From the NCBI RefSeq assembly GCF_004769235.1, contig NZ_RQFG01000019.1, forward strand, positions 496,001 to 560,000: a stretch of 64,000 nt of DNA, read 5' to 3'. Positions 1 to 9,833 of the stretch are shown piece by piece. The notes below the pieces were generated by a model that saw nothing but the letters and a program-made list of their open reading frames with translations, ran no database searches and was not told the origin of the DNA. The DNA comes from Leptospira kanakyensis. GTDB lineage: Bacteria > Spirochaetota > Leptospiria > Leptospirales > Leptospiraceae. Each line of letters opens with the position of its first letter. The stretch's first letter is position 1. Position numbers and translations under genes: made by a program.

Positions 1-3000
1 TCACAAGGACATTACTATGTGGATCCAAAATCGGGGAAACTTGTAAGATCAGCCTCTTCTTACGAACACCCACAACCCCATGCATGTTTCATCCAATCTG
101 TGGATGATGATTTAGTGAATGAAGGTGGAATCATGGATCTTTGGGTTCGTGAAGCTCGTCTTTTCAAATACGGATCAGGAACAGGAACTAACTTTTCTAA
201 CTTACGTGCTGCCAATGAATCTCTCTCTGGTGGTGGAAAAAGTTCTGGGCTCATGTCTTTCCTTAAAATTGGGGACAGAGCTGCGGGAGCCATCAAATCA
301 GGAGGAACCACTCGTCGTGCAGCGAAGATGGTTTGTCTTGATATGGACCATCCGGACATCGAAGAGTTCATTGATTGGAAAGTGCAAGAAGAGAAAAAAG
401 TGGCATCCCTTGTTACGGGATCCATTCTCAACAACCGCCTCCTCAACGATATTATGAGCGCTTGTTCTTCCGCCAAACAAACACTTGGTGAAGAAGCGGC
501 TTACGACCCAGCTGCCAATTTAGATCTGAAAAAAGCGATCCAAAAAGCAAGGAAAGCATTTGTTCCAGACAACTACATCAAACGAGTGATTGACCTTTCC
601 AAACAAGGTTACAAAGACCTACTCTTTGAAGAATTGACAACTGATTGGCAATCTGAAGCTTATAACACTGTTTCTGGACAAAACTCCAATAACTCTGTGC
701 GAATCACAAATGAGTTTATGGAAGCAGTGGAAAAAGACCTTCCTTTCCACCTTTATAACAGAACGGAAAAAGAAAAAGCAAAGGCCGCAAACAGAGAAGC
801 AAAACCTTCCAAAACTTTACGTGCGCGTGATCTTTGGGAAAGAATTGCCAATGCTGCTTGGAACTCTGCAGACCCAGGAACACAGTATCATAGCACGATC
901 AACGAATGGCATACATGCCCAGAAGACGGAGCGATCAATGCATCGAACCCATGTTCTGAGTATATGTTCCTCGACAATACGGCATGTAACTTGGCTTCCG
1001 CAAACCTTGTTAAATTCTTAAAAGAAGACGGAAGTTTTGATGTCGCGGGATACCGTTACTTAAACAAAATTTGGACCATCATCTTAGAAGTATCTGTGCT
1101 TATGGCGCAGTTCCCTTCCAAAGAAATTGCAGAACTCTCCTACAAGTTTAGAACTTTAGGTCTCGGATACGCAAACCTTGGTTCCCTTCTCATGATCATG
1201 GGTATTCCTTATGATTCACAAGAAGCGATGGCTGTGACTGGTGCGATTTCTTCCATCATGCATATGACTTCTTATGCAACCTCAGCAGAGATGGCAAAAG
1301 AACTCGGACCGTTTGCTGGATACGAAAAAAACAAAAACCACATGCTTCGTGTGATTCGTAACCACAGACGTGCGGCTTACAATGCACCAAAAGAAGAATA
1401 CGAAGGCCTAACCATCACTCCGGTGGGAATCAATCCATCTTTCCTTCCTTCCTACTTACTCGAAGCAGCGAAAGAAGATTCTGACAGAGCCTTGGAACTT
1501 GGTGAATTGTATGGATACCGTAACGCACAGGTGACTGTCATTGCACCAACAGGAACCATTGGTCTTGTGATGGACTGTGACACAACAGGAATCGAACCAG
1601 ACTTTGCTCTCGTGAAATACAAAAAATTGGCTGGTGGTGGATATTTCAAAATCATCAACCAATCAGTGCCAGTGGCTCTTAAAAAACTCGGCTACAGCCA
1701 AGCAGAACAAGATGCGATTGTAAACTACTGTAAAGGCCATGCAACTTTCAATGGAGCACCGGGTGTGAACACAGCTCGTTTGAAAGAAAAAGGTTTTACA
1801 GAAGATGTATTGGAAAAACTCGAAAAACAACTTCCATTTGTTTTTGATATCCAATTTGCATTCAACAAGTTTACGTTAGGTGAAGATTTCCTTTCCAAAA
1901 CATTGGGAATCGATGCAAGTGTTTATAACTCTATGAGTTTTAACCTTTTAGAGACACTTGGATTTTCTGCAGATGAAATCGCACAAGCAAATGATTATGT
2001 TTGCGGAACGATGACCATCGAAAACGCACCTTTCATCAAAGAGAAGGATCTAGCTGTTTTTGATTGTGCAAACAAATGTGGAAAATACGGAAAACGTTTC
2101 TTATCTTATCAATCACATATCCGAATTATGGCTGCGGCACAACCATTCATTTCGGGTGCGATCTCTAAAACGATCAACCTTCCCGAGGAGGCAACCATCG
2201 AGGATGTAAAAAATGCATACCTCATGTCTTGGAAAGTGATGATCAAAGCAAACGCACTTTACCGTGATGGATCTAAACTTTCACAACCACTTAACTCCGT
2301 ATTCCAGTTGTTAAGTGCTGTGGGTGAAGAAGAGGAAGAACTTCAAACTTCTTCTGCTCCCAAAACGGTAACGGAAGTGGCGGAAAAACTTGTTTATAAA
2401 TACATTGCGGAAAGAAGAAAACTTCCACACCGTCGTGCAGGTTATACACAAAAAGCTATGGTTGGTGGTCACAAAGTATACCTTCGCACAGGAGAATACG
2501 AAGATGGCCAACTCGGTGAAATCTTTATCGATATGCATAAAGAAGGAGCGGCTTTCCGTTCCCTTACAAATGCGTTTGCGATCGCAGTTTCTCTTGGTTT
2601 ACAACATGGAGTTCCACTAGAAGAATTTGTAGAAGCTTTTACATTCTTCAAGTTTGAGCCAAACGGTATGGTTTCTGGCAACCCTCACATTAAGATGTCA
2701 ACTTCTGTGATCGATTACATCTTTAGAGAACTTGCCATTACTTACCTAGGAAGATACGACTTGGCACAAGTATCTCCCGAGGATCTAAGAACAGATGAAG
2801 TAGGAAGAAAAGCAGATCCAACAAAGGATCTAGTGGGAAAGCAGGAAAGTAGCGGACTTCGTGTTCCGCTACAAGTTTCTCCCATTTCCATGAAGTCTGT
2901 TTTGGAAGAAAAACCGGAACCGGTGGCAGTTGCTTCCGGAACACCAACAGCAGCACAATCGGCAGCGGCAACTTTGAAAATCATCGGAGAAGCGAGAACC

Positions 3001-3108
3001 AAAGGTTATACAGGAGATTCCTGTACAGAATGTGGTTCCTTCCAAATGGTTCGTAACGGGGCTTGCCTGAAGTGTATCTCTTGCGGATCCACAACTGGTT
3101 GTTCGTAA
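1..3108 (+). CDS. nrdJ: Adenosylcobalamin-dependent (class II) ribonucleotide reductase, 5' end outside window
   Basis: Makes deoxyribonucleotides from ribonucleotides with a B12-derived radical. The frame is open to base 1, so the N-terminus (probably 150-200 residues) is missing. Visible are the first redox cysteine in PHACFIQS (codon at 85), the radical cysteine motif NPCSE (946-960, Cys codon at 952), the partner cysteine in TACNLAS (985) and the PTGTIG loop. A long C-terminal extension ends in a cysteine-rich tail with CTEC, CLKC, SCGS and a final GCS (about 3022-3105), which fits the zinc-ribbon and redox tail of long NrdJ proteins. It needs no oxygen and no separate activase. A strong hairpin terminator follows, so it probably ends its transcript here. 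Family assignment is firm; the start cannot be seen. Confidence 0.96.
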   Translation, partial: SQGHYYVDPKSGKLVRSASSYEHPQPHACFIQSVDDDLVNEGGIMDLWVREARLFKYGSGTGTNFSNLRAANESLSGGGKSSGLMSFLKIGDRAAGAIKSGGTTRRAAKMVCLDMDHPDIEEFIDWKVQEEKKVASLVTGSILNNRLLNDIMSACSSAKQTLGEEAAYDPAANLDLKKAIQKARKAFVPDNYIKRVIDLSKQGYKDLLFEELTTDWQSEAYNTVSGQNSNNSVRITNEFMEAVEKDLPFHLYNRTEKEKAKAANREAKPSKTLRARDLWERIANAAWNSADPGTQYHSTINEWHTCPEDGAINASNPCSEYMFLDNTACNLASANLVKFLKEDGSFDVAGYRYLNKIWTIILEVSVLMAQFPSKEIAELSYKFRTLGLGYANLGSLLMIMGIPYDSQEAMAVTGAISSIMHMTSYATSAEMAKELGPFAGYEKNKNHMLRVIRNHRRAAYNAPKEEYEGLTITPVGINPSFLPSYLLEAAKEDSDRALELGELYGYRNAQVTVIAPTGTIGLVMDCDTTGIEPDFALVKYKKLAGGGYFKIINQSVPVALKKLGYSQAEQDAIVNYCKGHATFNGAPGVNTARLKEKGFTEDVLEKLEKQLPFVFDIQFAFNKFTLGEDFLSKTLGIDASVYNSMSFNLLETLGFSADEIAQANDYVCGTMTIENAPFIKEKDLAVFDCANKCGKYGKRFLSYQSHIRIMAAAQPFISGAISKTINLPEEATIEDVKNAYLMSWKVMIKANALYRDGSKLSQPLNSVFQLLSAVGEEEEELQTSSAPKTVTEVAEKLVYKYIAERRKLPHRRAGYTQKAMVGGHKVYLRTGEYEDGQLGEIFIDMHKEGAAFRSLTNAFAIAVSLGLQHGVPLEEFVEAFTFFKFEPNGMVSGNPHIKMSTSVIDYIFRELAITYLGRYDLAQVSPEDLRTDEVGRKADPTKDLVGKQESSGLRVPLQVSPISMKSVLEEKPEPVAVASGTPTAAQSAAATLKIIGEARTKGYTGDSCTECGSFQMVRNGACLKCISCGSTTGCS

Positions 3109-3434
3109 AAACAAACACCACTAACCTCTAATCTTTAAGGTTAGAGTTTAGAATTAATTAGAAAAAAGATCTCGAGGAATCATCCTTGAGATCTTTTTTT
3201 TATCTCCTAAATCAACTACAGTTCGCATTGAATTTAAGATACCTGTGGAATCTTTGCTGTTGGTAATGAGAGATGAATTTTGAATCATCGGGAGTTAAGC
3301 TAAATTCACCAGTAAGTGATGTCCGGAAAAATCTGGAAAAATTTCAAGAACAACGACACTTCCTTTAGCGAAAGTATCACAAAGACAGTTTCGCCAAATA
3401 AAATCATTTTGATCAAACTAAACGATAAGCGAGA
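3109..3434. other. Intergenic region between convergent nrdJ and gspN
   Basis: A 326-base gap between two convergent stop codons. It holds a short imperfect hairpin at 3126-3146 (10-base arms, one G-T wobble, one-base centre) and the strong hairpin at 3162-3201. From 3202 to 3434 I see no convincing gene, promoter or RNA. A plus-strand open frame starting near 3316 runs into gspN and has no recognisable features. Confidence 0.6.
3162..3201. terminator. Bidirectional intrinsic terminator between nrdJ and the gsp operon
   Basis: A run of six A, then GATCTC, G, AGGA, loop ATCA, TCCT, T, GAGATC and a run of eight T. The stem pairs 6 bp plus 4 bp around a G-T wobble. The flanking A and T runs give a U-tract on either strand, so it can end nrdJ from the left and the gsp unit from the right (233 bases past the gspN stop). 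Confidence 0.9.
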
Positions 3435-4400
3435 CTATGGAACCGGAGCCGGTTCAATGGATGTATCTTCTGCTTTGGGAGCACCACCGCCACCTAACTG
3501 ATTTAAGTTGGGGAGATCTACTTTTGGAGCAGAAAAGGTGCCACGAATCGGGATACAAGTTTTGCCACCTTCCTGAGGAAGTAAGGCCACCATACCCACC
3601 AAATCTTGGCGTTCCTGAGCAAACTTTTCGGTTAAAGTAAAACAAACTTTTAAATCTAATTGTGAAAAGGATAAGGTATCAGAGAGACGAACCACACCTT
3701 GGAATTGGAATTTGGCAAGGGAAGATTCTAAACTACCTCGCTCCAAAAGTAATTTTCCCGAACGAATCTTAAACAGAAAATTCGCCTTACGGATGTCAGT
3801 TCCTTTTAAACTTCCTAAAAATGGAATTTCGGCAGATTCTTTGATTTTTCCACCAGAAAGGTCGATCTCCCCTTCTCCATTCCATTTTGTAATTTTATCA
3901 TCAATGGGAGAAAGGCGAAGGGGAATGTCCAAAGTTTGGATGCTCATGGCCCATTCACTTCCTTCGAAATTAAAATAACCAATATTTGCATCACCATCTA
4001 ATCTAGATTGCAAAAGCCCTAGAAGTGAAATTCCCAAACTAATTTCTTCTGCTTTGATCGACGTCCCCGTTGGAAAACTCGCAACAAAACTATCAAAAGA
4101 TTTTCTTCCAATCATAGGAAAATGAATTTCTTTGGCATCCATAAAGATACCGGTTTCTTTTCCTGTTTTGATTAACACAGAACGAACAATTTCGTTTAAC
4201 GGAAAAATAAATAGAGTAAATACAAGAAAGGATACAACTGCAATGGCTACTAATGTAAAAACCTGTTTTCGGTTTACTTTGGAATGTTCTTCATCCCCAT
4301 CTTCATCAAACAAATCACCATCGTCTTCCAAAAGACTTTCTTGAATTTCTTGGTCTTCCTCGTCTAGGAAATCTTCTTCCAATTCATTTTCTTTTGGCAT
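3435..4400 (-). CDS. gspN: Type II secretion system protein GspN
   Basis: A 321-residue inner-membrane protein at the end of the gsp operon. The N-terminus is a very acidic cytoplasmic stretch (about residues 3-38, mostly E and D). One membrane segment follows (about 47-68), then a periplasmic beta-rich domain, and a tail rich in G and P. Position after gspM and topology fit GspN, an accessory subunit found in only some type II systems. The start is 1 base after the gspM stop. The acidic N-tail is long and could bind a basic partner. The name rests on context and overall form rather than on catalytic residues. Confidence 0.8.
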   Translation of the reverse strand: MPKENELEEDFLDEEDQEIQESLLEDDGDLFDEDGDEEHSKVNRKQVFTLVAIAVVSFLVFTLFIFPLNEIVRSVLIKTGKETGIFMDAKEIHFPMIGRKSFDSFVASFPTGTSIKAEEISLGISLLGLLQSRLDGDANIGYFNFEGSEWAMSIQTLDIPLRLSPIDDKITKWNGEGEIDLSGGKIKESAEIPFLGSLKGTDIRKANFLFKIRSGKLLLERGSLESSLAKFQFQGVVRLSDTLSFSQLDLKVCFTLTEKFAQERQDLVGMVALLPQEGGKTCIPIRGTFSAPKVDLPNLNQLGGGGAPKAEDTSIEPAPVP

Positions 4401-4401
4401 A

Positions 4402-4926
4402 TTATTTCCCTTTGGACAAACGGCTATAAGATGAAACTTTTAAGTTTACATCGTAGATTTCTTTTTCAGCAAATGGTTTTCGAAAGCTAAGTAGATCAAC
4501 CTTTGCTTGGATTTGTTTGTTTTTTTCTATATCATAAACAAGTTTGATAATGTCTTGCAAAAGCACAGAACGAAAGGATACATCAATTGTAATTTTGTTA
4601 TAGTCCTTTTGGATGACATTACTTGTATCCTTCATGGTTTGGACTTTGTCTTTGAGATTGTATCGAACCAAAATTTGGTCCAGTTTCGAATACATCACAC
4701 TTACATCTTCTTCGCTTCCACCAGATTGTAATCCACGTAAATAATTGTATTCTCGGATCACTCGGTCAAGTTCGCTTGCTTGCGATCTGGTTTCGAAAAT
4801 TTCTTCCGTAAGACTATTTCTCAAATCAGAAAATAGAGTGATGATTGTATAAATTCCAAGTAGAGCCACAAAACTAATGAGTCCAGTGACTAAAACACGT
4901 TCTCTTTCATTTAGGCGATCAAACAT
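4402..4926 (-). CDS. gspM: Type II secretion system protein GspM
   Basis: A 174-residue bitopic inner-membrane protein. It has a short cytoplasmic N-terminus with RLNERERVLV, one membrane helix (about 12-32), a coiled-coil-like stretch (about 35-65) and a small periplasmic domain of ferredoxin-like pattern. GspM binds GspL and links the ATPase platform to the pseudopilus. Its ATG overlaps the gspL stop by 1 base (TAATG), so the two are translationally coupled. Sequence similarity within this family is always low; length, topology and place between gspL and gspN carry the call. Confidence 0.85.
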   Translation of the reverse strand: MFDRLNERERVLVTGLISFVALLGIYTIITLFSDLRNSLTEEIFETRSQASELDRVIREYNYLRGLQSGGSEEDVSVMYSKLDQILVRYNLKDKVQTMKDTSNVIQKDYNKITIDVSFRSVLLQDIIKLVYDIEKNKQIQAKVDLLSFRKPFAEKEIYDVNLKVSSYSRLSKGK

Positions 4927-6548
4927 TATGGTTCATCCTTAGGAGTCACAATATCCATTTTGATTTTAAAACTAACTTTGAATTTACTAACACCGGTGAT
5001 TAGTCTTTTGTTTTGGATTTGAATGTTTGTGAATTTTTCAGATTTTTCAAGTGCTGATTGGATGGTTCCAATTTCCCCAAATTCATTCACCCGCCCGTAA
5101 ATTTGGATTTCCTTTTCTTCAAAATTAAACTGATCTAAAATGAAAGGTAATACTTCTGGGGATGGAAATTGTTCTGTGGCTTCGTTCAAAACATCCAAAA
5201 CACTTTCTTGGGAAAGAAATAGACGGTAAATTTCCGTTTTTTTCCGTTCTGCTTTTAATTTTTTACTGGCCTCTGCGAGTGGATCCTCTTCTTCTCCAAG
5301 TTCGCCACCAATTCCGTTTTTATATTTCTCAAGTAACACACGTTTGTTTGCAGAAATTTTTCGTTTGTCTAAAACAATTCCGATTAAAAATACCCCAAAC
5401 AACAATACCAAAGAGATACTGACAAGAATTAGATGAGGTTTAAAAGCAGATAACTTAAACCTGTTTGTATGAATTCTTTTTGCAAATCCAGTTTCTAAAA
5501 AATTAACGCGGCTACGAGATTCAAAATGAGTTCCAGTAGCCACTGCCGTAACAAAACTAGGATCATTAATTCCTAAAAACTCATAACGACCCGTTCTAAT
5601 CCCTAATTTTTCTTCTAAATAAGAAGTAAGGCCAGGATACAAACTCGCCCCGCCAGACAAAAGAATGAGACTCGGCCTTTCTGTTTCTGGAAGTGAAAAA
5701 ATACTATTTTCCACTTCGTGGATGAGTTGGTCTATCTTAGCTAATATAAACTTACGAAGGTTTTTCCACTGTGTGGAATTCATATGGAATTTTGAAAGGA
5801 AACTGGACTCTTCTGTTTTTTCAATTGTTTCAAAAAGAAAACCGGTTGGAAGTGATTCTTTTAAAACCCTCGCATCCTCTAATTCAATTTTAAGTAAGTT
5901 TGCAATTTCCGAACTCACTTCTTCACCACCAATATAAATTTGTCGTGTATGGCGAAGTTTTCCTTCAAAAAGAACATTCAGAATGCTATACCGTCCTCCC
6001 AAATCCAGCTGTAAGATGGTTTGTTCGGTAAGTAACAAAGGGTAATTTTTAGTTACCAATGAAGAAAGTGCAAAGGAATCGAGAGACAAACAAGATAAAG
6101 AAAGATCTCCTTTAGCAAAAGGTTTTAAGGCGCGAAGTAATTCCGTGTGATGGACATTGAAGGAAATAACGTCAGAGTTTTCTTTATTTGTTCTCCAAGT
6201 TTTACCAATGACTTCTAATTCTTCCATCGGGTAAGGAACCAGGTTTTCTACCTCAAAAGGTAAAACTTCTTGGATTGCTTTTTCTGAAACCAAAGGAACG
6301 GTAAGGTCTCGGACAAAAAGATTGTGGATTCCTAAATTGAGGAGAAAGCGATTTTCTTCCGGAAAAAAACTTTGAATGAATCGAATGATATTGTATTCAA
6401 AGGGATCCCCTTCCGAATCATCCAGTTCCACAACGGGAAGACTTTCTGTCCGGAGGATAACCACTTTTCCTAGAACCTTTTTAAAAAGGACTCCTTTTAG
6501 AAACGTAGAACCATAATCGATAGCTAGGTATTGGTCAAATGATAACAT
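4926..6548 (-). CDS. gspL: Type II secretion system protein GspL
   Basis: A 540-residue protein of the inner-membrane platform. The N-terminal two thirds is an actin-like fold of the PilM/GspL type: AIDYGSTFLKG near residue 9, LQLDLGGRYS about 180-190 and LLSGGASLYPG about 295-305 look like its phosphate and connect motifs. One membrane helix (about 375-395) follows, then a coiled coil and a periplasmic ferredoxin-like domain that pairs with GspM. The cytoplasmic part is expected to hold the ATPase GspE. The stop is shared with the gspM start; gspK ends 2 bases before the ATG. Confidence 0.9.
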   Translation of the reverse strand: MLSFDQYLAIDYGSTFLKGVLFKKVLGKVVILRTESLPVVELDDSEGDPFEYNIIRFIQSFFPEENRFLLNLGIHNLFVRDLTVPLVSEKAIQEVLPFEVENLVPYPMEELEVIGKTWRTNKENSDVISFNVHHTELLRALKPFAKGDLSLSCLSLDSFALSSLVTKNYPLLLTEQTILQLDLGGRYSILNVLFEGKLRHTRQIYIGGEEVSSEIANLLKIELEDARVLKESLPTGFLFETIEKTEESSFLSKFHMNSTQWKNLRKFILAKIDQLIHEVENSIFSLPETERPSLILLSGGASLYPGLTSYLEEKLGIRTGRYEFLGINDPSFVTAVATGTHFESRSRVNFLETGFAKRIHTNRFKLSAFKPHLILVSISLVLLFGVFLIGIVLDKRKISANKRVLLEKYKNGIGGELGEEEDPLAEASKKLKAERKKTEIYRLFLSQESVLDVLNEATEQFPSPEVLPFILDQFNFEEKEIQIYGRVNEFGEIGTIQSALEKSEKFTNIQIQNKRLITGVSKFKVSFKIKMDIVTPKDEP

Positions 6549-6550
6549 AA

Positions 6551-7651
6551 TTAATCTTCAGTATAGTATAACATTTGGTTGTTGGTAAGGTCAAAAAGAC
6601 CAGATACCTTTCGAACCACTTTATCCTTTATAATCCCAACCCCTGTGATTTTATAAACTTCGCCTTTGGTTTTGATTCGCCCACCAGAGACATCTGTTCC
6701 CTCTCCCGCAAGTTCCTTATACAGAGTGAGATCCCCTGTTGTTTTGACTTGAAATTCTGGTTCGGTCTCCAGATCTTTCAATTCTTTAATATAGCCTCCT
6801 TTCTGCAACTTGAGTTTCAAAATTTTCATGGCGGCTTGTTTGGTCATAAAGTCAGAAAGGGAAATGAGGACAAAATACGGTGCCGTATTGATATTGATCC
6901 GATCATCATAAGAATCACCCGCAGGCAAATAGGCGGTAACATTATTGGAGAGCACATAATCTTTATCGGAACGAAGGGCTCTTTCCTCCTCTGTCATAAA
7001 GTCTTTGGAGTTATTTTTATCATAATCTTTGGGTTTTAAACTTTCATAAACCACAGAACGATCGAATCCTTTGACATTCAAAAGCTCCGAAAGGGAATAA
7101 AATGGAGCATTTTTGATCTTTCTTGGAGGAGTGAGCCGGCTGTAGTAATACTGCTCCGCACCGCCCCCGGTTTCCTGATGGTTTTCATCGATCCAGTCCA
7201 AAATGGGCGAAATCATTTCTCGTTTTAATCCAAATTGGTAAAAAAGTCGGGTCACCATCTCAATCGTTCTTTGGTTGGGTTGGTCGTCGTAAATCTTCAC
7301 AAGAGAGTTGATGTTGATTTTTCCATCTTCAGGACTCATGGTGTAATAGATGACACCACCACCGAGGGGGATGGGAGGTGGATCCATAGCAAGACCCGAT
7401 TGGTATAAAACTTCTTCTGGAATTTTTTTCAATGCGCCCACGGCACCCATAAACCCTGCTTTGGCGAGCATATGAGCCCGAAATCCATCAGCCTGAGAAC
7501 GAGCCACGCGGTATTCTGTCGCGGCGTCTTCAAAGAATTTGGATGCCGTGAATAGTGAAGCAGTACCTATGGCCATCACAAGGAGATAAACCATAAATCC
7601 CTTTTTGGCTCTTTTATTTGTAGAGGATAACCGGATGCGCCAGTGATTCAT
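6551..7651 (-). CDS. gspK: Minor pseudopilin GspK
   Basis: The large tip pseudopilin, about 366 residues from the chosen start. A basic leader ends in RAKKG, followed by FMVYLLVMAIG as the membrane helix; residue +5 lacks the usual Glu, as is typical of GspK. The body has the GspK helical domain with NINTAPYFVL (about residues 252-261 from this start). The frame is open to a further start at 7756, but that would overlap gspJ by 143 bases. The ATG at 7651 overlaps by 38 and gives a leader of normal size; an ATG at 7666 is also possible. GspK caps the GspI-J-K tip complex and controls pseudopilus length. Confidence 0.88.
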   Translation of the reverse strand: MNHWRIRLSSTNKRAKKGFMVYLLVMAIGTASLFTASKFFEDAATEYRVARSQADGFRAHMLAKAGFMGAVGALKKIPEEVLYQSGLAMDPPPIPLGGGVIYYTMSPEDGKININSLVKIYDDQPNQRTIEMVTRLFYQFGLKREMISPILDWIDENHQETGGGAEQYYYSRLTPPRKIKNAPFYSLSELLNVKGFDRSVVYESLKPKDYDKNNSKDFMTEEERALRSDKDYVLSNNVTAYLPAGDSYDDRININTAPYFVLISLSDFMTKQAAMKILKLKLQKGGYIKELKDLETEPEFQVKTTGDLTLYKELAGEGTDVSGGRIKTKGEVYKITGVGIIKDKVVRKVSGLFDLTNNQMLYYTED

Positions 7652-8255
7652 ATTTAACAAATGCATTCCCCACAAGTGATATAATTTCAAACCGAATGAG
7701 TCTTGGAATTTTTTTTGTTGTACGGGAATTCCAATCATCAACCCATTTGTCCCCACGTTCGGAAAATTTCATTTGAAAACTTTTTACATTTTCAAGTAAT
7801 ACATGTTCAACGCCACCTTGGGTAGGGAAGGTATCGATCATCTCATCTTCGCGGCGTATTAAGTAAGACAGTCCTTCCATTTTTGGATTCGGCATCTTAC
7901 GTAAATAAAAGGAAACTTCCCTGACAGATGCCTGTCCTTCTTCTTCGGAATTGGGATTAGCAGTTGCAAATACTACACGGTCATTCCTTGCCCCAGTCAC
8001 CCCTTCTTGTTTACCCACAAATAAAATTCGTTTTTGGTTATCGATAAAATATGTACGGGTGAGAGTTCCTCGAACATTCTCCATTGCATAAAGAATGTCT
8101 TTTCGATTTGCTCCTTTATTAGAAGCTCCTTTTTTTGAAATTTTATTCGCTGTATAAAATACAGAAAATATTCCCGTAAAAATTACCGCCATAATCATCA
8201 CAACAATGGATATCTCCACCAGTGTGAAACCACGTTTACGACGATAAACAAACAT
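7614..8255 (-). CDS. gspJ: Minor pseudopilin GspJ
   Basis: 213 residues with a class III prepilin signal: basic leader MFVYRRKRG, cleavage before FTLVEISIVVM with Glu at +5, then a hydrophobic helix. The rest is a beta-rich globular domain. GspJ sits in the tip complex with GspI and GspK. Its ATG overlaps the gspI stop by one base (TAATG), which suggests coupled translation and a fixed ratio. The 3' end overlaps the probable start of gspK. Confidence 0.9.
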   Translation of the reverse strand: MFVYRRKRGFTLVEISIVVMIMAVIFTGIFSVFYTANKISKKGASNKGANRKDILYAMENVRGTLTRTYFIDNQKRILFVGKQEGVTGARNDRVVFATANPNSEEEGQASVREVSFYLRKMPNPKMEGLSYLIRREDEMIDTFPTQGGVEHVLLENVKSFQMKFSERGDKWVDDWNSRTTKKIPRLIRFEIISLVGNAFVKYESLAHPVILYK

Positions 8256-8782
8256 TAGTATTTTGTACTCCTAAATGTTTCGACACTATAGGTTTCTTTT
8301 TTGTTCCCATCCATATAAAAAATAGAAACCTTCACTCGAAATACTTTCAAAACTCCACCAGTTTCAAAACTTTTTTTCTGACCCCGTTTTTTCATTAGGT
8401 CGCTAAAACCTACGTCTTTATCACCTAACATATCCTTGGGGGCTTTGTTACGAAGAGCTTCTGCATTAGGACCACCGGCTAGTTTGAGTAAGTCCATTTC
8501 TTCTTCTTTGATTTCTGTTTCGAATGTGTATCCAGGGAAGGCATCAATCGAACCTCGGGAGGTGTCCGTTTGCATAGTAGTGGAAGAATCCACTTGAGCC
8601 ATTTTGATTTTTGCTAAATGTACAGCATTGGCAAGTAAAACTGCTTTTTTCTGATATGAAATTCCTTCGGCAATCAGCGAATATGTATAAGTCATTACCA
8701 TCGCGGCCATAGCCATAGCAATCGTGACTTCAAAGAGTGTGAAAGCCGAACGGGTGTTTTTATTTAGGCGGTGTTTTCGCAT
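8255..8782 (-). CDS. gspI: Minor pseudopilin GspI
   Basis: About 175 residues from the ATG at 8782, which has a good ribosome site (AGGTGG, 6 bases upstream). The frame is open to 9016, but that would add a long extension lying inside gspH. The prepilin signal is MRKHRLNKNTRSA then FTLFEVTIAMAMA. Glu at +5 is present, but position -1 is Ala where nearly all pseudopilins have Gly. GspI nucleates the tip complex with GspJ and GspK. The call rests on order (after gspH, before gspJ) and on the signal. Confidence 0.85.
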   Translation of the reverse strand: MRKHRLNKNTRSAFTLFEVTIAMAMAAMVMTYTYSLIAEGISYQKKAVLLANAVHLAKIKMAQVDSSTTMQTDTSRGSIDAFPGYTFETEIKEEEMDLLKLAGGPNAEALRNKAPKDMLGDKDVGFSDLMKKRGQKKSFETGGVLKVFRVKVSIFYMDGNKKETYSVETFRSTKY

Positions 8783-9392
8783 TTGATTCCACCTGTTCAT
8801 CCCTTTCATCCAAACCATAAGAAACCTTTTGGATGGGCCCAGTTTCTGGTTCAGGAAAATATTCCGTTTTATGAATTTTGATTTTTCCACCATATCTGTA
8901 GATTTGAATGGTTCGTTTGATCTCTGAATCAGAGCCAATATATAACAATAAATCTGTTGTGGTTCCTTGTGGGGTAAATACAATTCGAATTTTGCCCTCT
9001 GTTTTCGGTTTACCACCTAAGTCACGTACGCTGACAATTTTTGAATAAAAGGGAAGTGTTACTTTTTTTAAGATAGGTTCTTCTTCGAGCCCACCCTCTT
9101 CTCTTTTTAAGAGGAAAAACTGGTATTCTCTTTTTTCAAACTCGTATTGGAATAAAACAGCTTGGTTGGTGAGTTGGGCTTTGTTGTATCCGAATTTAAA
9201 AGATTCCTGTAATTTAACAGCGATATCTTCGGTAGAAGGAATGATGAGGTTACGGAGAGTTCCTCCGACAATCACCATGATCAGACCAAGGATGGAAATT
9301 ACAACGGCAATCTCAATGAGTGTGAGACCATCGCGTAATTTCCGCTTGGTTTTCAAAACCGATATTTTATCGGAAAGCGGCCGGGTAATCAT
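8760..9392 (-). CDS. gspH: Minor pseudopilin GspH
   Basis: About 210 residues from the ATG at 9392. The frame is open to a GTG at 9452, and neither start has a clear ribosome site. The signal is a basic stretch KTKRKLRDG, then LTLIEIAVVISILG with Glu at +5. Leu replaces Phe at +1, as in the GspG of this operon. The C-terminal part is a variable beta domain with an acidic, proline-containing tail. GspH is thought to link the GspG shaft to the tip complex. The start lies inside the end of gspG (26-base overlap); the end overlaps gspI by 23. Confidence 0.83.
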   Translation of the reverse strand: MITRPLSDKISVLKTKRKLRDGLTLIEIAVVISILGLIMVIVGGTLRNLIIPSTEDIAVKLQESFKFGYNKAQLTNQAVLFQYEFEKREYQFFLLKREEGGLEEEPILKKVTLPFYSKIVSVRDLGGKPKTEGKIRIVFTPQGTTTDLLLYIGSDSEIKRTIQIYRYGGKIKIHKTEYFPEPETGPIQKVSYGLDERDEQVESNAKTPPK

Positions 9393-9828
9393 CCGGTGAA
9401 AGGATATTAAAATCTTTATTTTTTCCTTCTCCACCTTCTTTTTTATCTTCACCTAAAGTAAGAATTTGCGGGATAGCACCTTCAAACTTTAATACATAAG
9501 GAGTTTTCCACGGATCTTTTAAAACTGCTTTTTCACGAACAATTGGTTCGTAATCATCACCAACTTTGTCATCGTCTGGTTTTTCGATTAAAGCTTGTAA
9601 ACCTTGTTCTTCTGAAGGGTATTTATCATACACTTCTAAATAACGTTCGAGAGCTGTTTTTAGTACAGCACTATCATTTTTAAGCTTCAGTTTTTTTTCG
9701 CCTTCACCCCGATTACCGATACTGGAGTAAAGAATTGCCATAAGAGATCCTAAAATGAGCATTACTACGGTAATCTCGATTAGGGTAAGTCCCTCACGTA
9801 TCTTTCTGTGTTTCCCTTTAGTTTTCAT
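9367..9828 (-). CDS. gspG: Major pseudopilin GspG
   Basis: The shaft subunit of the pseudopilus, 153 residues. Leader MKTKGKHRKIREG, cleavage before LTLIEITVVMLILG. The C-terminal half carries the GspG signature: YPSEEQGLQAL, then LKDPWKTPYVL and an acidic FNILSPDDYP end resembling the calcium-binding loop of GspG. Leu at +1 instead of Phe is unusual but conservative. gspF ends 5 bases upstream. It polymerises into a piston that pushes substrates through GspD. Confidence 0.94.
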   Translation of the reverse strand: MKTKGKHRKIREGLTLIEITVVMLILGSLMAILYSSIGNRGEGEKKLKLKNDSAVLKTALERYLEVYDKYPSEEQGLQALIEKPDDDKVGDDYEPIVREKAVLKDPWKTPYVLKFEGAIPQILTLGEDKKEGGEGKNKDFNILSPDDYPAAFR

Positions 9829-9833
9829 AAACC

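Noticed and set aside
3316..3501. Plus-strand frame of 61 codons in the nrdJ-gspN gap
   Set aside because: It runs into gspN, has no ribosome site and no protein-like pattern, and follows a strong terminator.
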